From Halorubrum aidingense JCM 13560 (GTDB taxonomy: Archaea > Halobacteriota > Halobacteria > Halobacteriales > Haloferacaceae), in NCBI RefSeq assembly GCF_000336995.1, contig NZ_AOJI01000026.1, positions 197,204-261,203 of the forward strand: a DNA stretch of 64,000 bases, given 5' to 3'. Made by a program: the position numbers and the translations under genes. The notes beneath the pieces were generated by a model. That model made no database searches, had not been told where the DNA came from, and saw only the letters and a list, made by a program, of their open reading frames with translations. This document shows, in pieces, positions 1 to 9,213 of the stretch; positions within the stretch are counted from its first letter, which is position 1; every line of letters begins with the position of its first letter.

Positions 1-139
1 GGGAATTCGACGAGGTAGCGAGCCGCTCGATGCGGTCCGAGATCACCCACAGGGACACCGCCGACCGGCGGGCGGACGCCCTCGCGAACACCGCGGCGAC
101 CAGCCCCCGGATGGGAAGCGCCGGTGTCGGCGCGCTCAA
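1..139 (-). CDS. possible partial gene at left edge (N-terminus only)
   Basis: The minus strand is open without a stop from about 245 to the window edge. A TTG at 139 could start a protein of about 46 visible residues beginning MSAPTPALPIRG; GTG codons lie further in. An AT-rich TATA-like stretch (TATTTATTC on the minus strand, about 237-245) lies upstream. The family cannot be recognised from this fragment, and high GC alone could keep the frame open, so this is tentative. No other gene is visible between here and secY. Confidence 0.25.
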   Translation of the reverse strand, partial: MSAPTPALPIRGLVAAVFARASARRSAVSLWVISDRIERLATSSNS

Positions 140-301
140 ACGGGTGCGATCGGCCCGGTCAACGAGGAAGCGATCTCGAGGGGCCTCGATCGACTCGATC
201 GTGAGCCGATCCGCGAGCGGCTCCGCTCGAGGAAAGAATAAATATGGTGCGGACCGCCGCGGACCGCACCGAAAACGCGGGCGCCGAATCGCAGCCGTTC
301 G

Positions 302-1777
302 CTACTCGTTGCCGAACATCTGGCGCATCATCGGATGCATCTCCATCAGCTGCTCTTCGGCGATCTCCTCGTACAGCTTGTACGTGATGGAGACCGCGAG
401 CAGCAGTCCGGTCCCGGAGACCTGTCCGATGGTGCCGAGCAGGTTCGCGAGGACGGCGAGCAGCCCGACGAGGGCACCGCCGATGACGGTCACCTGCGGG
501 ATGTACCGCTCCATGACCTTCTCGACGACCTGCGGGTTCCGGCGGAAGCCAGGGATCTGCATTCCGGATCCCTGAATCTGTTTGGCGGTCGCTTCGGGAC
601 CCATCCCGGTGGTTTCGACCCAGAAGATCGCGAAGATCGCCCCGCCAACGACCATGAACGTCAGGTCGATGACGAGCCGAACCGCGATCATCCACGGCTC
701 AACCGACGCCGGGATCTCACCGAGGAACCACATCCACTCCGTCCGCGACTGGATCGGGTTCAGGTAGTAGAACAGCCCGGAGATGGGCTGTCCCTGTTCG
801 CTGTACGTCCCGAGCCATCCCGGCATCCCCGCCCACTGCGAGGAGAGGATCTGTCCGAGGAACTGAACGTTCGCCTGCAGCGCGCGAACGAGGATCATCG
901 GCAGGACGGACGCGTAGATGAGCTTTACCGGGAAGCGTCCGCGCGCACCCTTCACACGAGCGTGCGACAGCGGGATCTCGACGCGGACGGACTCCGCGTA
1001 CACGACGATCCCGAAGATGAACACGGTCGTGAACAGCGCGAGGATATTCCCCGGATCGAACAGGAGGTTCTGAAGCCCCTCGGCCGTGAACGGCGACAGC
1101 GACACCGGAACGTCGCCAAAGATGAGCCCGTACCAGCTCGCGAAGAAGCCGGACGCGCCGAGCGCCGAGAAGCTGAAGAACCCGCCGACGATCTGCTGGC
1201 TCACCGCGGCGATGATGAACAGACCGACACCGGAGCCGACGCCCCACTTGCTCACGATCTCGTCCATGAACAGAAGGAGGACGCCACCGATGAAGATCTG
1301 TACGAAGATCAGCGCCTCGACGCCAAACGTTCCGATGCCGAGCGCCTGTCCGACAGCCGGATCCGCGGGCAGGAACTCGCCGGTGAACACCATCGGCGCG
1401 GCCGTTAGCGCCGTGACGATGATCACCAGCAGCTTCTGGAGGCCCTGGTACAGGACCTGATCGCGCGGGTCATCGGTGTCGAGCCCCAGCAGATTCGCAC
1501 CGCCCAACAGCTGGAGGACGATGGACGCCGTGACGATCGGTCCGATACCGACCTGCAACAGCGAGCCGGACGAGCCGGCAAGCACCGACCGGAACTGTCC
1601 GAAGAAGTCCGACCCGCCGGTCGCCAACCCGAAGGGGTTGATATTGGTCAAGAAGAAGTAGACGATCAGGATACCGGCCGTCCACGTGAGCTTCCGTCGG
1701 AACGGAACGTGACCCGCGGGTCGTTCCACGACGGGCATCCGCGTGAGCACCGGTTCGGCGACCTCCTTCCAACTCAT
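302..1777 (-). CDS. secY: preprotein translocase subunit SecY
   Basis: This is the 491-aa pore subunit of the Sec translocon, the membrane channel for protein export and insertion together with SecE and Sec61-beta. The sequence shows about ten hydrophobic membrane segments, the first at about residues 28-48, and an early plug-like stretch (TNINPFGLATGG). A cytosolic loop carries SHARVKGARGRFPVKLIY, and a conserved GMQIPGFRRNP lies near the end. Length fits archaeal SecY. It is the last gene of the ribosomal superoperon, two bases after rpl15, the usual place for secY at the end of an spc-type operon, so its expression should track ribosome synthesis. Confidence 0.97.
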   Translation of the reverse strand: MSWKEVAEPVLTRMPVVERPAGHVPFRRKLTWTAGILIVYFFLTNINPFGLATGGSDFFGQFRSVLAGSSGSLLQVGIGPIVTASIVLQLLGGANLLGLDTDDPRDQVLYQGLQKLLVIIVTALTAAPMVFTGEFLPADPAVGQALGIGTFGVEALIFVQIFIGGVLLLFMDEIVSKWGVGSGVGLFIIAAVSQQIVGGFFSFSALGASGFFASWYGLIFGDVPVSLSPFTAEGLQNLLFDPGNILALFTTVFIFGIVVYAESVRVEIPLSHARVKGARGRFPVKLIYASVLPMILVRALQANVQFLGQILSSQWAGMPGWLGTYSEQGQPISGLFYYLNPIQSRTEWMWFLGEIPASVEPWMIAVRLVIDLTFMVVGGAIFAIFWVETTGMGPEATAKQIQGSGMQIPGFRRNPQVVEKVMERYIPQVTVIGGALVGLLAVLANLLGTIGQVSGTGLLLAVSITYKLYEEIAEEQLMEMHPMMRQMFGNE

Positions 1778-1779
1778 CG

Positions 1780-2277
1780 TTACGCCTCGTTATTTTCGTC
1801 GTCCGAGTCGGTTTCGGCTTCCGAAGCGGCTTCTTCGGCGCGCTCGGAGAGCGTCGCCTCGCCGCCGGCCTCCTCGATGAGCTCGACCGCACCGGCAGTG
1901 AACGCATCGGCCGTGACGCGGAGCTCGCGACGGACCTGTCCGCCACCGAGCACCTTCACGACGTCGGCGTCGTAGCCGTCGTCCACGACGTCGCGCGCGT
2001 CGATAACGTACGCGTCGCCGTCTTCCGTCGCGAGGTCGTCGGCAGCGTACAGCGCCGCGTCCTCGTCGAGCTTCTGGACCTTGACCTCGAGGACCTCAGT
2101 CTTGGAGTCCGCGGGGCGTTTGAACCCGTACTTACCGAGCGGGCCGTAGTTGTGGAACTCGTGTTTCGCGCGACCCGCGGCACCGCGACCGCCGCGGTGG
2201 CCGGCGCCGCGCCGATTCTTGTGCGTACCGCCGCCGTGCGTCCGGGATCCGCGCTGTCGACGTTTCTTGCTCGTCAT
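1780..2277 (-). CDS. rpl15: 50S ribosomal protein L15 (uL15)
   Basis: This 165-aa large-subunit protein binds 23S rRNA. Its N-terminus is basic and glycine-rich (SKKRRQRGSRTHGGGTHKNRRGAG), the typical rRNA-penetrating tail of L15, followed by HEFHNYGPLGKYGFKRP. The C-terminus is strongly acidic (SDDENNEA), a common haloarchaeal adaptation. The ATG at 2277 overlaps the rpl30 stop by four bases, and the gene sits between rpl30 and secY as in other archaeal spc operons. Confidence 0.97.
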   Translation of the reverse strand: MTSKKRRQRGSRTHGGGTHKNRRGAGHRGGRGAAGRAKHEFHNYGPLGKYGFKRPADSKTEVLEVKVQKLDEDAALYAADDLATEDGDAYVIDARDVVDDGYDADVVKVLGGGQVRRELRVTADAFTAGAVELIEEAGGEATLSERAEEAASEAETDSDDENNEA

Positions 2278-2741
2278 CGCATTGCCTCCAGGAGACTGTC
2301 GATCTCCGCCGTCGTGTGGCGACCGAGTTCACCGCCCTCGATCACCGGGTGCTTGATACCGTCGTGACCGCCGCGGGGCGCGTGGAGTCGCAGCGTCGGG
2401 GAGAGCCCCTGCTCGCGCAGGGTCGTCTCTTCCGCGACGAGCGCCTCGGCCAGCGCCTCGAGGTCGGCGTAGTCGGTGTTGTCGTCGATCCACTCGTCGT
2501 CGATATCGGCGGAGCCTTCGAGGGGCTCGCCGCGTCGCGCGACAGTGGTCGCGACGGCGTCGACGCTCGGTTCCCCGAACGCGACGACGTCGTTGACCTT
2601 CGTGATCATGCCGCGGTACGAGTCCGTCTCCGGGACGAACGTCGCGTGGTTGACGCGCCCGATGTTCAGCATGTCGAGCGTGTCCTCGACGCCGTATTCG
2701 AGGTTCACGTCGCCGCGGAGCTGCACGATCGCTTGCATCAC
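2274..2741 (-). CDS. rpl30: 50S ribosomal protein L30 (uL30)
   Basis: This 155-aa large-subunit protein starts with the typical L30 pattern [22 protein letters not shown] and continues [16 protein letters not shown]. It is of the longer archaeal/eukaryotic L7-like type, not the roughly 60-aa bacterial L30. The start overlaps the rps5 stop by four bases and the stop overlaps rpl15, which implies tight translational coupling. Confidence 0.96.
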   Translation of the reverse strand: MMQAIVQLRGDVNLEYGVEDTLDMLNIGRVNHATFVPETDSYRGMITKVNDVVAFGEPSVDAVATTVARRGEPLEGSADIDDEWIDDNTDYADLEALAEALVAEETTLREQGLSPTLRLHAPRGGHDGIKHPVIEGGELGRHTTAEIDSLLEAMR

Positions 2742-3385
2742 TTGCTCACCTCGTCGTAGTGGACCTCACGCGCGTGCTGGGGGGTGCGGGACTGCGCCGC
2801 GTTCTCCAGGGCGTTGAACGTCGCTTTCGCGAGGTTCACCGTCGTCCGCGTGTTGCCGTCGGAGTTCGTCCAAGCGTCCTCGACGCCGGCGAGCTCCAGG
2901 ATGTTGCGGACCGTCTCCGCGGCCGCGAGACCGAGCCCCTGCGGGGCGGGCTTGATCTCGACGGTGACGGAGCCGGCCTTCCCCTCTGCCGTCCGAGTCA
3001 GGGAGTTCGTGCCGCCGGGCTGGTCCTCCCACGACCCCGAGCCGCGGTCGACCTTGATGATGTTCAGCTTCGCGACGTCGATGGCCTTCTGGATCGCACC
3101 GCCGACCTGATCGTCGCGGGCCTGCGCGTAGCCGAGGTAGCCGTCGCGGTTCCCCACGGCGACCACACAGCGGAACTTCACGCGGCGACCGGAGTCGGTC
3201 ATGCGCTGGACCATGTTGATGTCCAGCACTTCGTCTTCGAGCCCCGGGAGGAGCTGGTCGACGATCTCCGCCTCCTTCAGCGGGAGGCCGGAGTCGAGCG
3301 CCTGTTCCATCGACGAGATGTCGCCGTCCTGTACCTTGCGGCCGAGTCGCGTCCGCGGTTCCCAGCCGTCGTTGTGTCTACTCAT
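2738..3385 (-). CDS. rps5: 30S ribosomal protein S5 (uS5)
   Basis: This 215-aa small-subunit protein helps decoding accuracy. Landmarks are the N-terminal [18 protein letters not shown], the double-stranded RNA-binding segment [20 protein letters not shown], and the C-terminal [21 protein letters not shown]. The open frame runs further upstream, but that part only mirrors rpl18 in another frame. The ATG at 3385 gives the normal family N-terminus and overlaps the rpl18 stop by eight bases. Confidence 0.96.
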   Translation of the reverse strand: MSRHNDGWEPRTRLGRKVQDGDISSMEQALDSGLPLKEAEIVDQLLPGLEDEVLDINMVQRMTDSGRRVKFRCVVAVGNRDGYLGYAQARDDQVGGAIQKAIDVAKLNIIKVDRGSGSWEDQPGGTNSLTRTAEGKAGSVTVEIKPAPQGLGLAAAETVRNILELAGVEDAWTNSDGNTRTTVNLAKATFNALENAAQSRTPQHAREVHYDEVSK

Positions 3386-3935
3386 GGTCCTCCTGGATCG
3401 TGGTGAGCACGTCGTCGAAGTGCTCGGGTAGGTCGGCCGCGTCGAAATCGCCGCTGTAGAGCGGCTCGTCGAGCTGCTCGGCGTACGCGGCGATGTGCTC
3501 GCCACGCGTGCGCGACCAGTCGGCCAGCACGTCGTCGTTGTGCGGGATTTCGAGGCCGGCGTCGATCGCTCCTTCCTGTACTGCGAACGTCTTGTTGCCG
3601 GGCGTCGCCGTGTTGAGCCCGATGTCGAGGACGGCCTCGTCGAGGCCGGCGTCGACGGCGCGGGCGCCCGCGAGGTACCCCGTGAGGTACGCGCTGGGGA
3701 GGTTGCCCGTGGGGGCGTCCCAGCCGTACTCCGCGAGGTCCTCGCTGGAGGCAGCCGCGTGGGTCTCATCGCCGTCGGGTCCGGGAGTTACCAGCTGCGC
3801 CCTGACGTGAGCGTTGCTCACCCGGGCGACCAGGCGAGGCTTGCCCGATTTCAGCAGGCGCAACCTCTGATGGTAATCCGTTCGGACCTCACGGCGGCGC
3901 CGCATCGGCACCTTGTATCGTGGTCCTGTCGCCAT
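3378..3935 (-). CDS. rpl18: 50S ribosomal protein L18 (uL18)
   Basis: This 185-aa protein binds 5S rRNA in the central protuberance. It begins [31 protein letters not shown], the classic archaeal L18 start, with [16 protein letters not shown] after it. It has the extended archaeal/eukaryotic (L5-like) length, not the roughly 120-aa bacterial form. The start shares one base with the rpl19e stop region. Confidence 0.96.
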   Translation of the reverse strand: MATGPRYKVPMRRRREVRTDYHQRLRLLKSGKPRLVARVSNAHVRAQLVTPGPDGDETHAAASSEDLAEYGWDAPTGNLPSAYLTGYLAGARAVDAGLDEAVLDIGLNTATPGNKTFAVQEGAIDAGLEIPHNDDVLADWSRTRGEHIAAYAEQLDEPLYSGDFDAADLPEHFDDVLTTIQEDHE

Positions 3936-4396
3936 TAGTTCGTCACCTCGTAACCGTACTGCGTCTGGATGTACGCCTCCAGCCGGGCGACGTCCTCGAA
4001 CTCGCCACCGCTCGCTTTGTTGTACAGCGTGCGGTACTCGGTGGCGTCGAGCACGTCAGCCTCGTCGCGGAGTTCCTTCAGGCGGGCGCGCTGCGCGCGG
4101 ATCCGCGCCTTCCAGTCGTCTTTGGTGTTCTGCCGTGCACCGGACTTCCCCTTCCGGGTCCCGGCGCCGGACTTGTGACCGTACGAGCGCTTTTCGGCGC
4201 GCTCGCGGGCTCGACCGCGGGAGTTCGTCTTCGCGTCCTTCGCGCGGATCGTTCCCTGATCGATGAGTTCGCGAACGTCCTCGCGGGTGATCGCGTCCTC
4301 GATCTCCTCCTGTGCCTCGGGGTCGAGCCAGACGCGGCCCTTGCCGACGTCCAGCTCGTCCGCTGCGAGCCGCTTTTGTGCCTTCAGGTCACTCAT
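3935..4396 (-). CDS. rpl19e: 50S ribosomal protein L19e (eL19)
   Basis: This 153-aa protein has no bacterial counterpart. The first segment ([30 protein letters not shown]) is followed by a basic central stretch ([31 protein letters not shown]) that threads into rRNA, then a long charged helix. It lies between rpl32e and rpl18, the archaeal order. Its ATG overlaps the rpl32e stop by eight bases. Confidence 0.97.
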   Translation of the reverse strand: MSDLKAQKRLAADELDVGKGRVWLDPEAQEEIEDAITREDVRELIDQGTIRAKDAKTNSRGRARERAEKRSYGHKSGAGTRKGKSGARQNTKDDWKARIRAQRARLKELRDEADVLDATEYRTLYNKASGGEFEDVARLEAYIQTQYGYEVTN

Positions 4397-5102
4397 CGTT
4401 GTCGACCTCCACTTCGACGTAGGTCGGGTTCAGCACGCGAATCTCGCGCTCTTCCGCCTCGTCTTCGATCAGTTCGCGCTTGCGGCCGCCGACGGAGCCG
4501 GCGATCCGCACCGCCTGCGTGTCCCCGTCGACGCCCTCGAGGTCGTCCGTGTTGTGCACGTGGACTTCCTCGAAGCCGCTCGGGTGCAGGTCGCGCGACG
4601 CCGTCGGCGAACGGAAGCCCGCCTCGACGACGGGTCCCTTGGCCTTCATGCGCCGGCGCTGCTTGGAGAGCCCGCCGCGCGGCTTGCGCCACGACGTCGG
4701 GATGCGCTTTTTCTTGTGGTAATCCTGCCGGTTGAACTGGGGCTTCCCCTCGCGGTGCTTCTGTGCGAGCGCGCGAGCGGTTTCGTCGTCCAGTTCCGGC
4801 GTCTTATCGGCGTGACCACGGGGGCGAAGCTCCGTCTCGACGTCCTCGTCGGCGTCGGCCTCGTCGGCCTCTTCCTCCTCGTCCGTCTCGTCTTCGATCT
4901 CCGCGTCCGCCTCCTCGTCGACCTCCAGACCGCCGACGTCGGCTTTGATACGCGCAGCGAGCGCGTTCCCGACGCCGTCGACCTCGGAGAGCTCCGACTG
5001 GGAGGCGGCCTTCACGTCCTCGACCGTCTCGTAGCCGGCCTCGCGAAGGGCGTCCGCCTTCGAGGGACCGACACCGCTGATGTCTTCGAGTTCTTCGGCC
5101 AT
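4389..5102 (-). CDS. rpl32e: 50S ribosomal protein L32e (eL32) with N-terminal helix-hairpin-helix extension
   Basis: This 237-aa protein is much longer than a typical eL32 of about 110-130 aa. The eL32 core is the C-terminal half ([25 protein letters not shown] onward). The first 55 or so residues form a helix-hairpin-helix unit: two GVG-type hairpins ([17 protein letters not shown] and [12 protein letters not shown]). Next comes an acidic linker at about residues 58-95 ([25 protein letters not shown]). The extension is a haloarchaeal variation. Its function is not evident; nucleic-acid contact is an inference from the HhH motif. Confidence 0.95.
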   Translation of the reverse strand: MAEELEDISGVGPSKADALREAGYETVEDVKAASQSELSEVDGVGNALAARIKADVGGLEVDEEADAEIEDETDEEEEADEADADEDVETELRPRGHADKTPELDDETARALAQKHREGKPQFNRQDYHKKKRIPTSWRKPRGGLSKQRRRMKAKGPVVEAGFRSPTASRDLHPSGFEEVHVHNTDDLEGVDGDTQAVRIAGSVGGRKRELIEDEAEEREIRVLNPTYVEVEVDNDE

Positions 5103-5105
5103 GTG

Positions 5106-5639
5106 TTAGGCACCTCCGGTGGGTTTCTCGACGATGTACACGCCGTCCTGGAAGACACGCGTGTCCTTGTCGGTCACCTTCGTCAGCTGTTCGATGTCGG
5201 CGGCGGTCTGCCCGACGGCCTCCTTGTCGGAGCCCGAAAGCGTGACCGTCTCGCCGTCGACCTGTACGTCCGTGTCCCCGCGGATCGGGGTGCGTCGCTG
5301 CGCGCGCTCGCCGAGGAAGTTCTCGATGACGACCTCGTCGCCCTCCACGGACACCTGCATCGGGAAGTGGGCGTAGTACACTTCCATCGTGTACTCCCAT
5401 CCGTCGGTGACGCCGTGGATCATGTTGGCGACGTGGCTCTCGAAGGTGCCAACCGTGGCGTTCGTCTTCGCGTCCTCGTTCTCGGAGGCGATAGCGACGA
5501 CACCGTCTTCGACCGTGACCTCGATGTCGGGGTACCAGAGGCGTCGCGTAACGCTTCCGTTGGGACCCTCGACGGTGAGTTCGAGGTGGTCGGTCTCGGC
5601 GGAGACGTCGTCCGGAATTTCGATTTCGACTCTGTTCAT
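5106..5639 (-). CDS. rpl6: 50S ribosomal protein L6 (uL6)
   Basis: This 177-aa protein lies near the factor-binding centre of the 50S subunit. It has two tandem L6 folds; recognisable stretches are LELTVEGPNGSVTRRL, HVANMIHGVTDGWEYTMEVYYAHFPMQV and VVIENFLGERAQRRT. Length matches archaeal L6. It is three bases from rpl32e and two from rps8. Confidence 0.96.
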   Translation of the reverse strand: MNRVEIEIPDDVSAETDHLELTVEGPNGSVTRRLWYPDIEVTVEDGVVAIASENEDAKTNATVGTFESHVANMIHGVTDGWEYTMEVYYAHFPMQVSVEGDEVVIENFLGERAQRRTPIRGDTDVQVDGETVTLSGSDKEAVGQTAADIEQLTKVTDKDTRVFQDGVYIVEKPTGGA

Positions 5640-5641
5640 TG

Positions 5642-6034
5642 TTAGTAGACGTATGCGATCACTTGGCCGCCGATGCCCTCTTCGCGGGCCTCGTAGTGGC
5701 TCATGACGCCGTGGCTCGTCGTGACGATGAGCGTCCCGTAGTCACGGGCGGGGAGGAATCGCTTCTCCCACTTCTCGAACTCGTCGGCCCCCGCGGAGTA
5801 GCGGGGCTTGACGGCGCCACATTCGTTGATCGCGCCTTTCAGTTCAACCTCGAACTTCCCGGCTTTCCCGTCGTCGACGTATTCGAAGCCGTCGACGTAC
5901 CCGCGGTCGTAGAGGACCTCGAGGACGGAGCCGATGATGTTGGAGGCGGGCTCAACCGTGTACGACAGGTGGCCAACGCTCTCGGCGTTGTCCATGCCGG
6001 CGAGTGCGTTGGTGAATGGATCGTTTCCTGTCAT
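5642..6034 (-). CDS. rps8: 30S ribosomal protein S8 (uS8)
   Basis: This 130-aa protein binds the central domain of 16S rRNA. It begins [22 protein letters not shown] and ends with the conserved [31 protein letters not shown], where the TS.GVM motif contacts RNA. In many prokaryotes S8 also represses spc operon translation; whether it does so here is unknown. Two bases separate its stop codon from the rps14 start side of the operon. Confidence 0.97.
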   Translation of the reverse strand: MTGNDPFTNALAGMDNAESVGHLSYTVEPASNIIGSVLEVLYDRGYVDGFEYVDDGKAGKFEVELKGAINECGAVKPRYSAGADEFEKWEKRFLPARDYGTLIVTTSHGVMSHYEAREEGIGGQVIAYVY

Positions 6035-6036
6035 GA

Positions 6037-6210
6037 TCAGCTGTACTTCTCAAATCCCATGTCTCGGGCGACTTCGCGGAAACACTGTCGACAGAGGTTG
6101 ATGTCGTACTTGCCGACAAGCCCCTGCTCGCGGTCGCACCGCCGGCACGTGTGCCGGGAGTCGGTGCGTTTCGCCGCGTGTTCGCCCGTGTCGTTGTTCG
6201 CTTCGCTCAT
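6037..6210 (-). CDS. rps14: 30S ribosomal protein S14, zinc-binding type (uS14)
   Basis: This small 57-aa gene fits exactly between rpl5 and rps8. The protein begins [20 protein letters not shown] and has two CxxC pairs (CRRC and CRQC) that bind zinc in type-Z S14, ending [13 protein letters not shown]. Its ATG at 6210 overlaps the rpl5 TGA by four bases (ATGA). The position in the order rpl5-rps14-rps8 confirms the call. Confidence 0.96.
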   Translation of the reverse strand: MSEANNDTGEHAAKRTDSRHTCRRCDREQGLVGKYDINLCRQCFREVARDMGFEKYS

Positions 6211-6731
6211 GCCGTTACCTCAACGTCGAAGTTCGTTTCGAGGAACGCAGCCGCGTCCTCGGCGGTCATCCGGTGTTTCGCCGGGATCGAGGCGGTCCCC
6301 TTGTCCCGTTTCGACACGCGGTAGCCGGGGCGGACGATCGTCGTCGTCACGTCGAGCCCGTAGATACCGATGTTCGGGCTGTACTCCTGGCTCGGGAAGT
6401 CGGTGTGGTCTTCGACCCCGAAGCTCAGGTTACCCGTGTCGTCGAACTGGCTCTCGGCGATATCGACGAGTTCCAGTGCGGTCTCGAGGAACGCGTGTGC
6501 GTCCTCGCCCCGCAGCGTCACCTTGACACCGATCGGGTCGCCCTTGCGGATCCCGAACTCGGCGATGGTGCGCTTCGAGGTGGTCCGGACCGACTGCTGG
6601 CCCGTGATCTCCTCGATGATCTCCTCGGCGTCGGCGAGGGGTTCACCGCCCTGCCCGACGCCCATGTGGACGACGACCTTCTCGAGGTACGGTTCGCGCA
6701 TCTCGTGAGCGGCGCTCTCGGATTCACTCAT
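6207..6731 (-). CDS. rpl5: 50S ribosomal protein L5 (uL5)
   Basis: This protein of about 174 aa binds 5S rRNA and contacts P-site tRNA. Landmarks are [31 protein letters not shown], the [14 protein letters not shown] segment and [25 protein letters not shown]. The start is placed at the ATG giving [11 protein letters not shown] (6731), eight bases inside the rps4e stop; another ATG nine bases upstream (6740) is possible. Confidence 0.95.
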   Translation of the reverse strand: MSESESAAHEMREPYLEKVVVHMGVGQGGEPLADAEEIIEEITGQQSVRTTSKRTIAEFGIRKGDPIGVKVTLRGEDAHAFLETALELVDIAESQFDDTGNLSFGVEDHTDFPSQEYSPNIGIYGLDVTTTIVRPGYRVSKRDKGTASIPAKHRMTAEDAAAFLETNFDVEVTA

Positions 6732-7449
6732 CCGAATCACCCGTCTCGTCGGCGTCGTCGCCGGTGAAGTTCTCGTCGATGACGACGAGGTACTCCTCGA
6801 CCGTCTCGTAGCCGTCGCCGTCGGCGGCGACGGACACGGTGTTGGATCCGGACCCGAGCGTCACGTCGATGTCGTCAACTTCGCCGATGCGGCCGGCGTG
6901 CTGGCCGGCGACGGCGGTGACGAGCGCGCCCTCTTCGTACTCGAAGTGGGCGACGACCTCTTTCGACTCGTTGTCGATGATGATCGAGTCTTTGGTGTCG
7001 TACGGCGTGTCGGCGTCGACGCGGACGTTCGTCCCGTCGTGGAGCGTCAACTGGACGTCTCCGCCGGGGACGACGGCCTTGTTCGTGATCTTGCCGAGAC
7101 GGCTTCCGGCGGCGTCCTCGTCGACGGGGGTCAGCGCGAGCCGACCGCCCTCGTCGGGGAAGACGCGGAAGAACTCGCCGCGCTCGGGGAACGCCACGAT
7201 GTCGAACATCCCGATCGGACGCTGTTCGTCCGAGATGGCGTCCCCGTTGACGAGGACCGAGTCGTTGTTCAGCGCGTAGCGCGCCTCCTTCGTCGAGTCG
7301 ACGTAGCCGAGCACGTCCCGCAGCAGGACGACGAGCGGAACGCCCGCCTCACCGTGCGGGCCGGCGCCGGCCTTGACGGTGAACGTGTTCGTCTTTCGCT
7401 CGACCGGCCAGGAGTTCGGTACTGCCAGTCGCTTCTGATGTCGCGTCAT
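6724..7449 (-). CDS. rps4e: 30S ribosomal protein S4e (eS4)
   Basis: This 241-aa protein is of archaeal/eukaryotic type, distinct from bacterial S4. It begins [25 protein letters not shown] and contains an S4-like RNA-binding region ([23 protein letters not shown]), a central domain ([13 protein letters not shown]) and a KOW segment ([20 protein letters not shown]). The acidic tail ([11 protein letters not shown]) is typical of halophiles. The start overlaps rpl24 by four bases. Confidence 0.96.
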   Translation of the reverse strand: MTRHQKRLAVPNSWPVERKTNTFTVKAGAGPHGEAGVPLVVLLRDVLGYVDSTKEARYALNNDSVLVNGDAISDEQRPIGMFDIVAFPERGEFFRVFPDEGGRLALTPVDEDAAGSRLGKITNKAVVPGGDVQLTLHDGTNVRVDADTPYDTKDSIIIDNESKEVVAHFEYEEGALVTAVAGQHAGRIGEVDDIDVTLGSGSNTVSVAADGDGYETVEEYLVVIDENFTGDDADETGDSDE

Positions 7450-7802
7450 TCGTTATCCTCCTGGAGCCGCGCCTCTCGGCGGTCGTCTTCCAGGTCGAGA
7501 TCGGTCACCCGGACGTTGCTCGCCGGAATCGGGCGGGGAACTTCCTCCCCGTCCGCCTTCTCGACGGTGACGTCCTCGACGGTGATCCGCTCTGCGGACA
7601 GGTCGACCGAAATGACTTCGGCCTCCGTGCCGGCCGCGTCGCCGCGAAGCACCTCGACGGTGTCGCCGGCGTTGACGCGGACGTTCCGCTGGTCGTACTC
7701 CTCGCGGAGGTCTTCCGTGAGCGTAGCCCGAACCTGGTTCTGCCGCTCGTGAAGCGGCGCGGTCTCCGACCGTTTTCGTTGTTTGCGTGGCTGTTTCGTC
7801 AT
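7446..7802 (-). CDS. rpl24: 50S ribosomal protein L24 (uL24)
   Basis: This 118-aa assembly-initiating large-subunit protein shows the basic start ([45 protein letters not shown]) and the KOW motif ([23 protein letters not shown]). It lies two bases from rpl14 and overlaps rps4e by four bases, the archaeal rpl14-rpl24-rps4e order. Confidence 0.96.
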   Translation of the reverse strand: MTKQPRKQRKRSETAPLHERQNQVRATLTEDLREEYDQRNVRVNAGDTVEVLRGDAAGTEAEVISVDLSAERITVEDVTVEKADGEEVPRPIPASNVRVTDLDLEDDRREARLQEDNE

Positions 7803-7804
7803 GA

Positions 7805-8203
7805 TTAGACGATCATCGTCGCGGTCGAGGCGATGCTCCCGAATCGTTCGGCAACCTCGCGAGCGACGGGGCCTTTGATCTCCGTGCCCCGCGGCTCCTC
7901 GAGGTCGTCGATGATGACGGCCGCGTTGTCCTCGAACTTCACGCGCGTGCCGTTCGGACGGCGGATCGACTTGCGCTGGCGGACGACGACCGCCTCCAGC
8001 ACCTGTCGCCGCATCTCCGGGGTCCCTTTCGTGACCGAGACGGTCACTTTGTCGCCGATACCTGCTTTCGGGTGGCGGTTCTTGGTGCCGGAGTAGCCGG
8101 CCACCGAGATTACCTTCAGCTCACGTGCGCCGGTGTTGTCGGCGCACGTGATAAGCGAGCCCTTCGAGAGCCCCTGCGTGACGTCGGCCTTGAGCGCCTC
8201 CAT
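7805..8203 (-). CDS. rpl14: 50S ribosomal protein L14 (uL14)
   Basis: This 132-aa protein sits at the subunit interface. Conserved stretches are [47 protein letters not shown] and [37 protein letters not shown]. The ATG at 8203 overlaps the rps17 TGA by one base (TGATG). A GTG one codon upstream is an unlikely alternative. Confidence 0.97.
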   Translation of the reverse strand: MEALKADVTQGLSKGSLITCADNTGARELKVISVAGYSGTKNRHPKAGIGDKVTVSVTKGTPEMRRQVLEAVVVRQRKSIRRPNGTRVKFEDNAAVIIDDLEEPRGTEIKGPVAREVAERFGSIASTATMIV

Positions 8204-8547
8204 CACTGATCACCCGACAGGTTCTCGACGACGACGTGGGACTTCGTCTTCGAGAGCGGTCGCGTCTCCGCGATTTTCACTTCGTCACCGACTTCGAGCG
8301 AGTCGAGCACGCCCGGCACGTGAGCCGGGATGCGCGAGCGACGCTTCATGTACCGGTCGTATTTCGGTACGAACACGTCGTATTCTCGCTCGACGATGAC
8401 GGTCTTTTCCATATCCGTCGACACGACCGTTCCCTCACGGGTCTGGCCGCGGACGGAGAGCTGCCCGTAAAACGGGCACTTCTCGTAGTCGTAATCCTCC
8501 GGGTTGTCTGGCTCCGGAGGCGTGGGTACGTCGATTCCTATCGCCAT
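8203..8547 (-). CDS. rps17: 30S ribosomal protein S17 (uS17)
   Basis: This 114-aa early-assembly protein begins [28 protein letters not shown], the standard archaeal S17 start, and contains [27 protein letters not shown] (OB-fold) and [38 protein letters not shown]. The open frame extends upstream, but that sequence belongs to rnp1 in another frame. The chosen ATG overlaps the end of rnp1 by ten bases. Confidence 0.96.
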   Translation of the reverse strand: MAIGIDVPTPPEPDNPEDYDYEKCPFYGQLSVRGQTREGTVVSTDMEKTVIVEREYDVFVPKYDRYMKRRSRIPAHVPGVLDSLEVGDEVKIAETRPLSKTKSHVVVENLSGDQ

Positions 8548-8996
8548 TGTGTGACACCTTGTTCGGTGCGTTCGGCGGGTCGATGCCGCAACCGCGTGCC
8601 ATCCACCGTTACGTAGACCACGTCTTTGCACTCGCCTCGTCGGCTCGCCGGACCCGCACCGTCACTGTCGACGGCGCTCGTGGACCCGGACGGGCCAGAC
8701 TGACGGGGGCGGACCCCCGTAGTATCCGACCCGAGTTGGGACGTGGACCCCGACGACTGGCCGTCGCCGGCGGCTTCATCTGTGCGCGCGGTTGGAACAT
8801 CGACGATCCCGAACTCGAACGTCGCGCCCGACTTGGGCACGCGTTTGTCCCCCGATCGCGTTCGGACCACGAGGGTGCCGAACGTCTCTGACAGCACGCG
8901 ACCGGCGATGCCCACGTGGGCGTCGCTGTCGGCATCGGCCACCCGAACGGGGAGGCCGATGAGTTCGTGCCGGACGAGCTGATCAGGGGTTATCAT
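8538..8996 (-). CDS. rnp1: ribonuclease P protein component 1 (Rpp29/Pop4 type) with low-complexity insert
   Basis: This 152-aa protein subunit of archaeal RNase P helps the catalytic RNA remove tRNA 5' leaders. Residues 1-66 show the Sm-like barrel start (MITPDQLVRHELIGLPVRV, GRVLSETFGTLVV, KRVPKSGATFEF), and residues 122-143 supply the last strands (CKDVVYVTVDGTRLRHRPAERT). Between them, residues 70-121 are a Gly/Ser/Thr/Asp-rich stretch absent from standard Rpp29 proteins of about 95-100 aa. Its position between rpl29 and rps17 is the conserved archaeal one. The partner RNA gene is also in this window (about 30.6-31.0 kb). Confidence 0.9.
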   Translation of the reverse strand: MITPDQLVRHELIGLPVRVADADSDAHVGIAGRVLSETFGTLVVRTRSGDKRVPKSGATFEFGIVDVPTARTDEAAGDGQSSGSTSQLGSDTTGVRPRQSGPSGSTSAVDSDGAGPASRRGECKDVVYVTVDGTRLRHRPAERTEQGVTQWR

Positions 8997-8998
8997 CG

Positions 8999-9211
8999 TT
9001 ATTCGTCGTCGAAGTCGCCTTCTTCCGCCTGGATCGTCTTGATCCGGGCGATCGTCTTTTTCATCTCCTTGACGCGACCGGGGCTCTCCGGCATGCCGCC
9101 GGCGGCCCGCTGCGCCTTCGAGTTCAGCAGTTCCGTCTCGAGTTCCTCGAGTTCGACCTGCCGCTCTGCGGCGGTCATGTCGCGGATCTCGTCGGTGTAG
9201 AGGATAGCCAT
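8999..9211 (-). CDS. rpl29: 50S ribosomal protein L29 (uL29)
   Basis: This 70-aa, two-helix protein lies near the exit tunnel, where it can contact SRP. It begins [39 protein letters not shown] and has the usual second helix ([19 protein letters not shown]). It lies two bases from both rps3 and rnp1, as in other archaea. Confidence 0.96.
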   Translation of the reverse strand: MAILYTDEIRDMTAAERQVELEELETELLNSKAQRAAGGMPESPGRVKEMKKTIARIKTIQAEEGDFDDE

Positions 9212-9213
9212 TG

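Noticed and set aside
30..575. Plus-strand frame of 181 codons at the left edge
   Set aside because: It runs antisense into secY and is Arg/Ser-rich with no family pattern.
4263..5645. Plus-strand open frame of 460 codons opposite rpl32e and rpl6
   Set aside because: It is antisense to well-identified ribosomal genes and has no family-like pattern. GC-rich third positions keep antisense frames open here.
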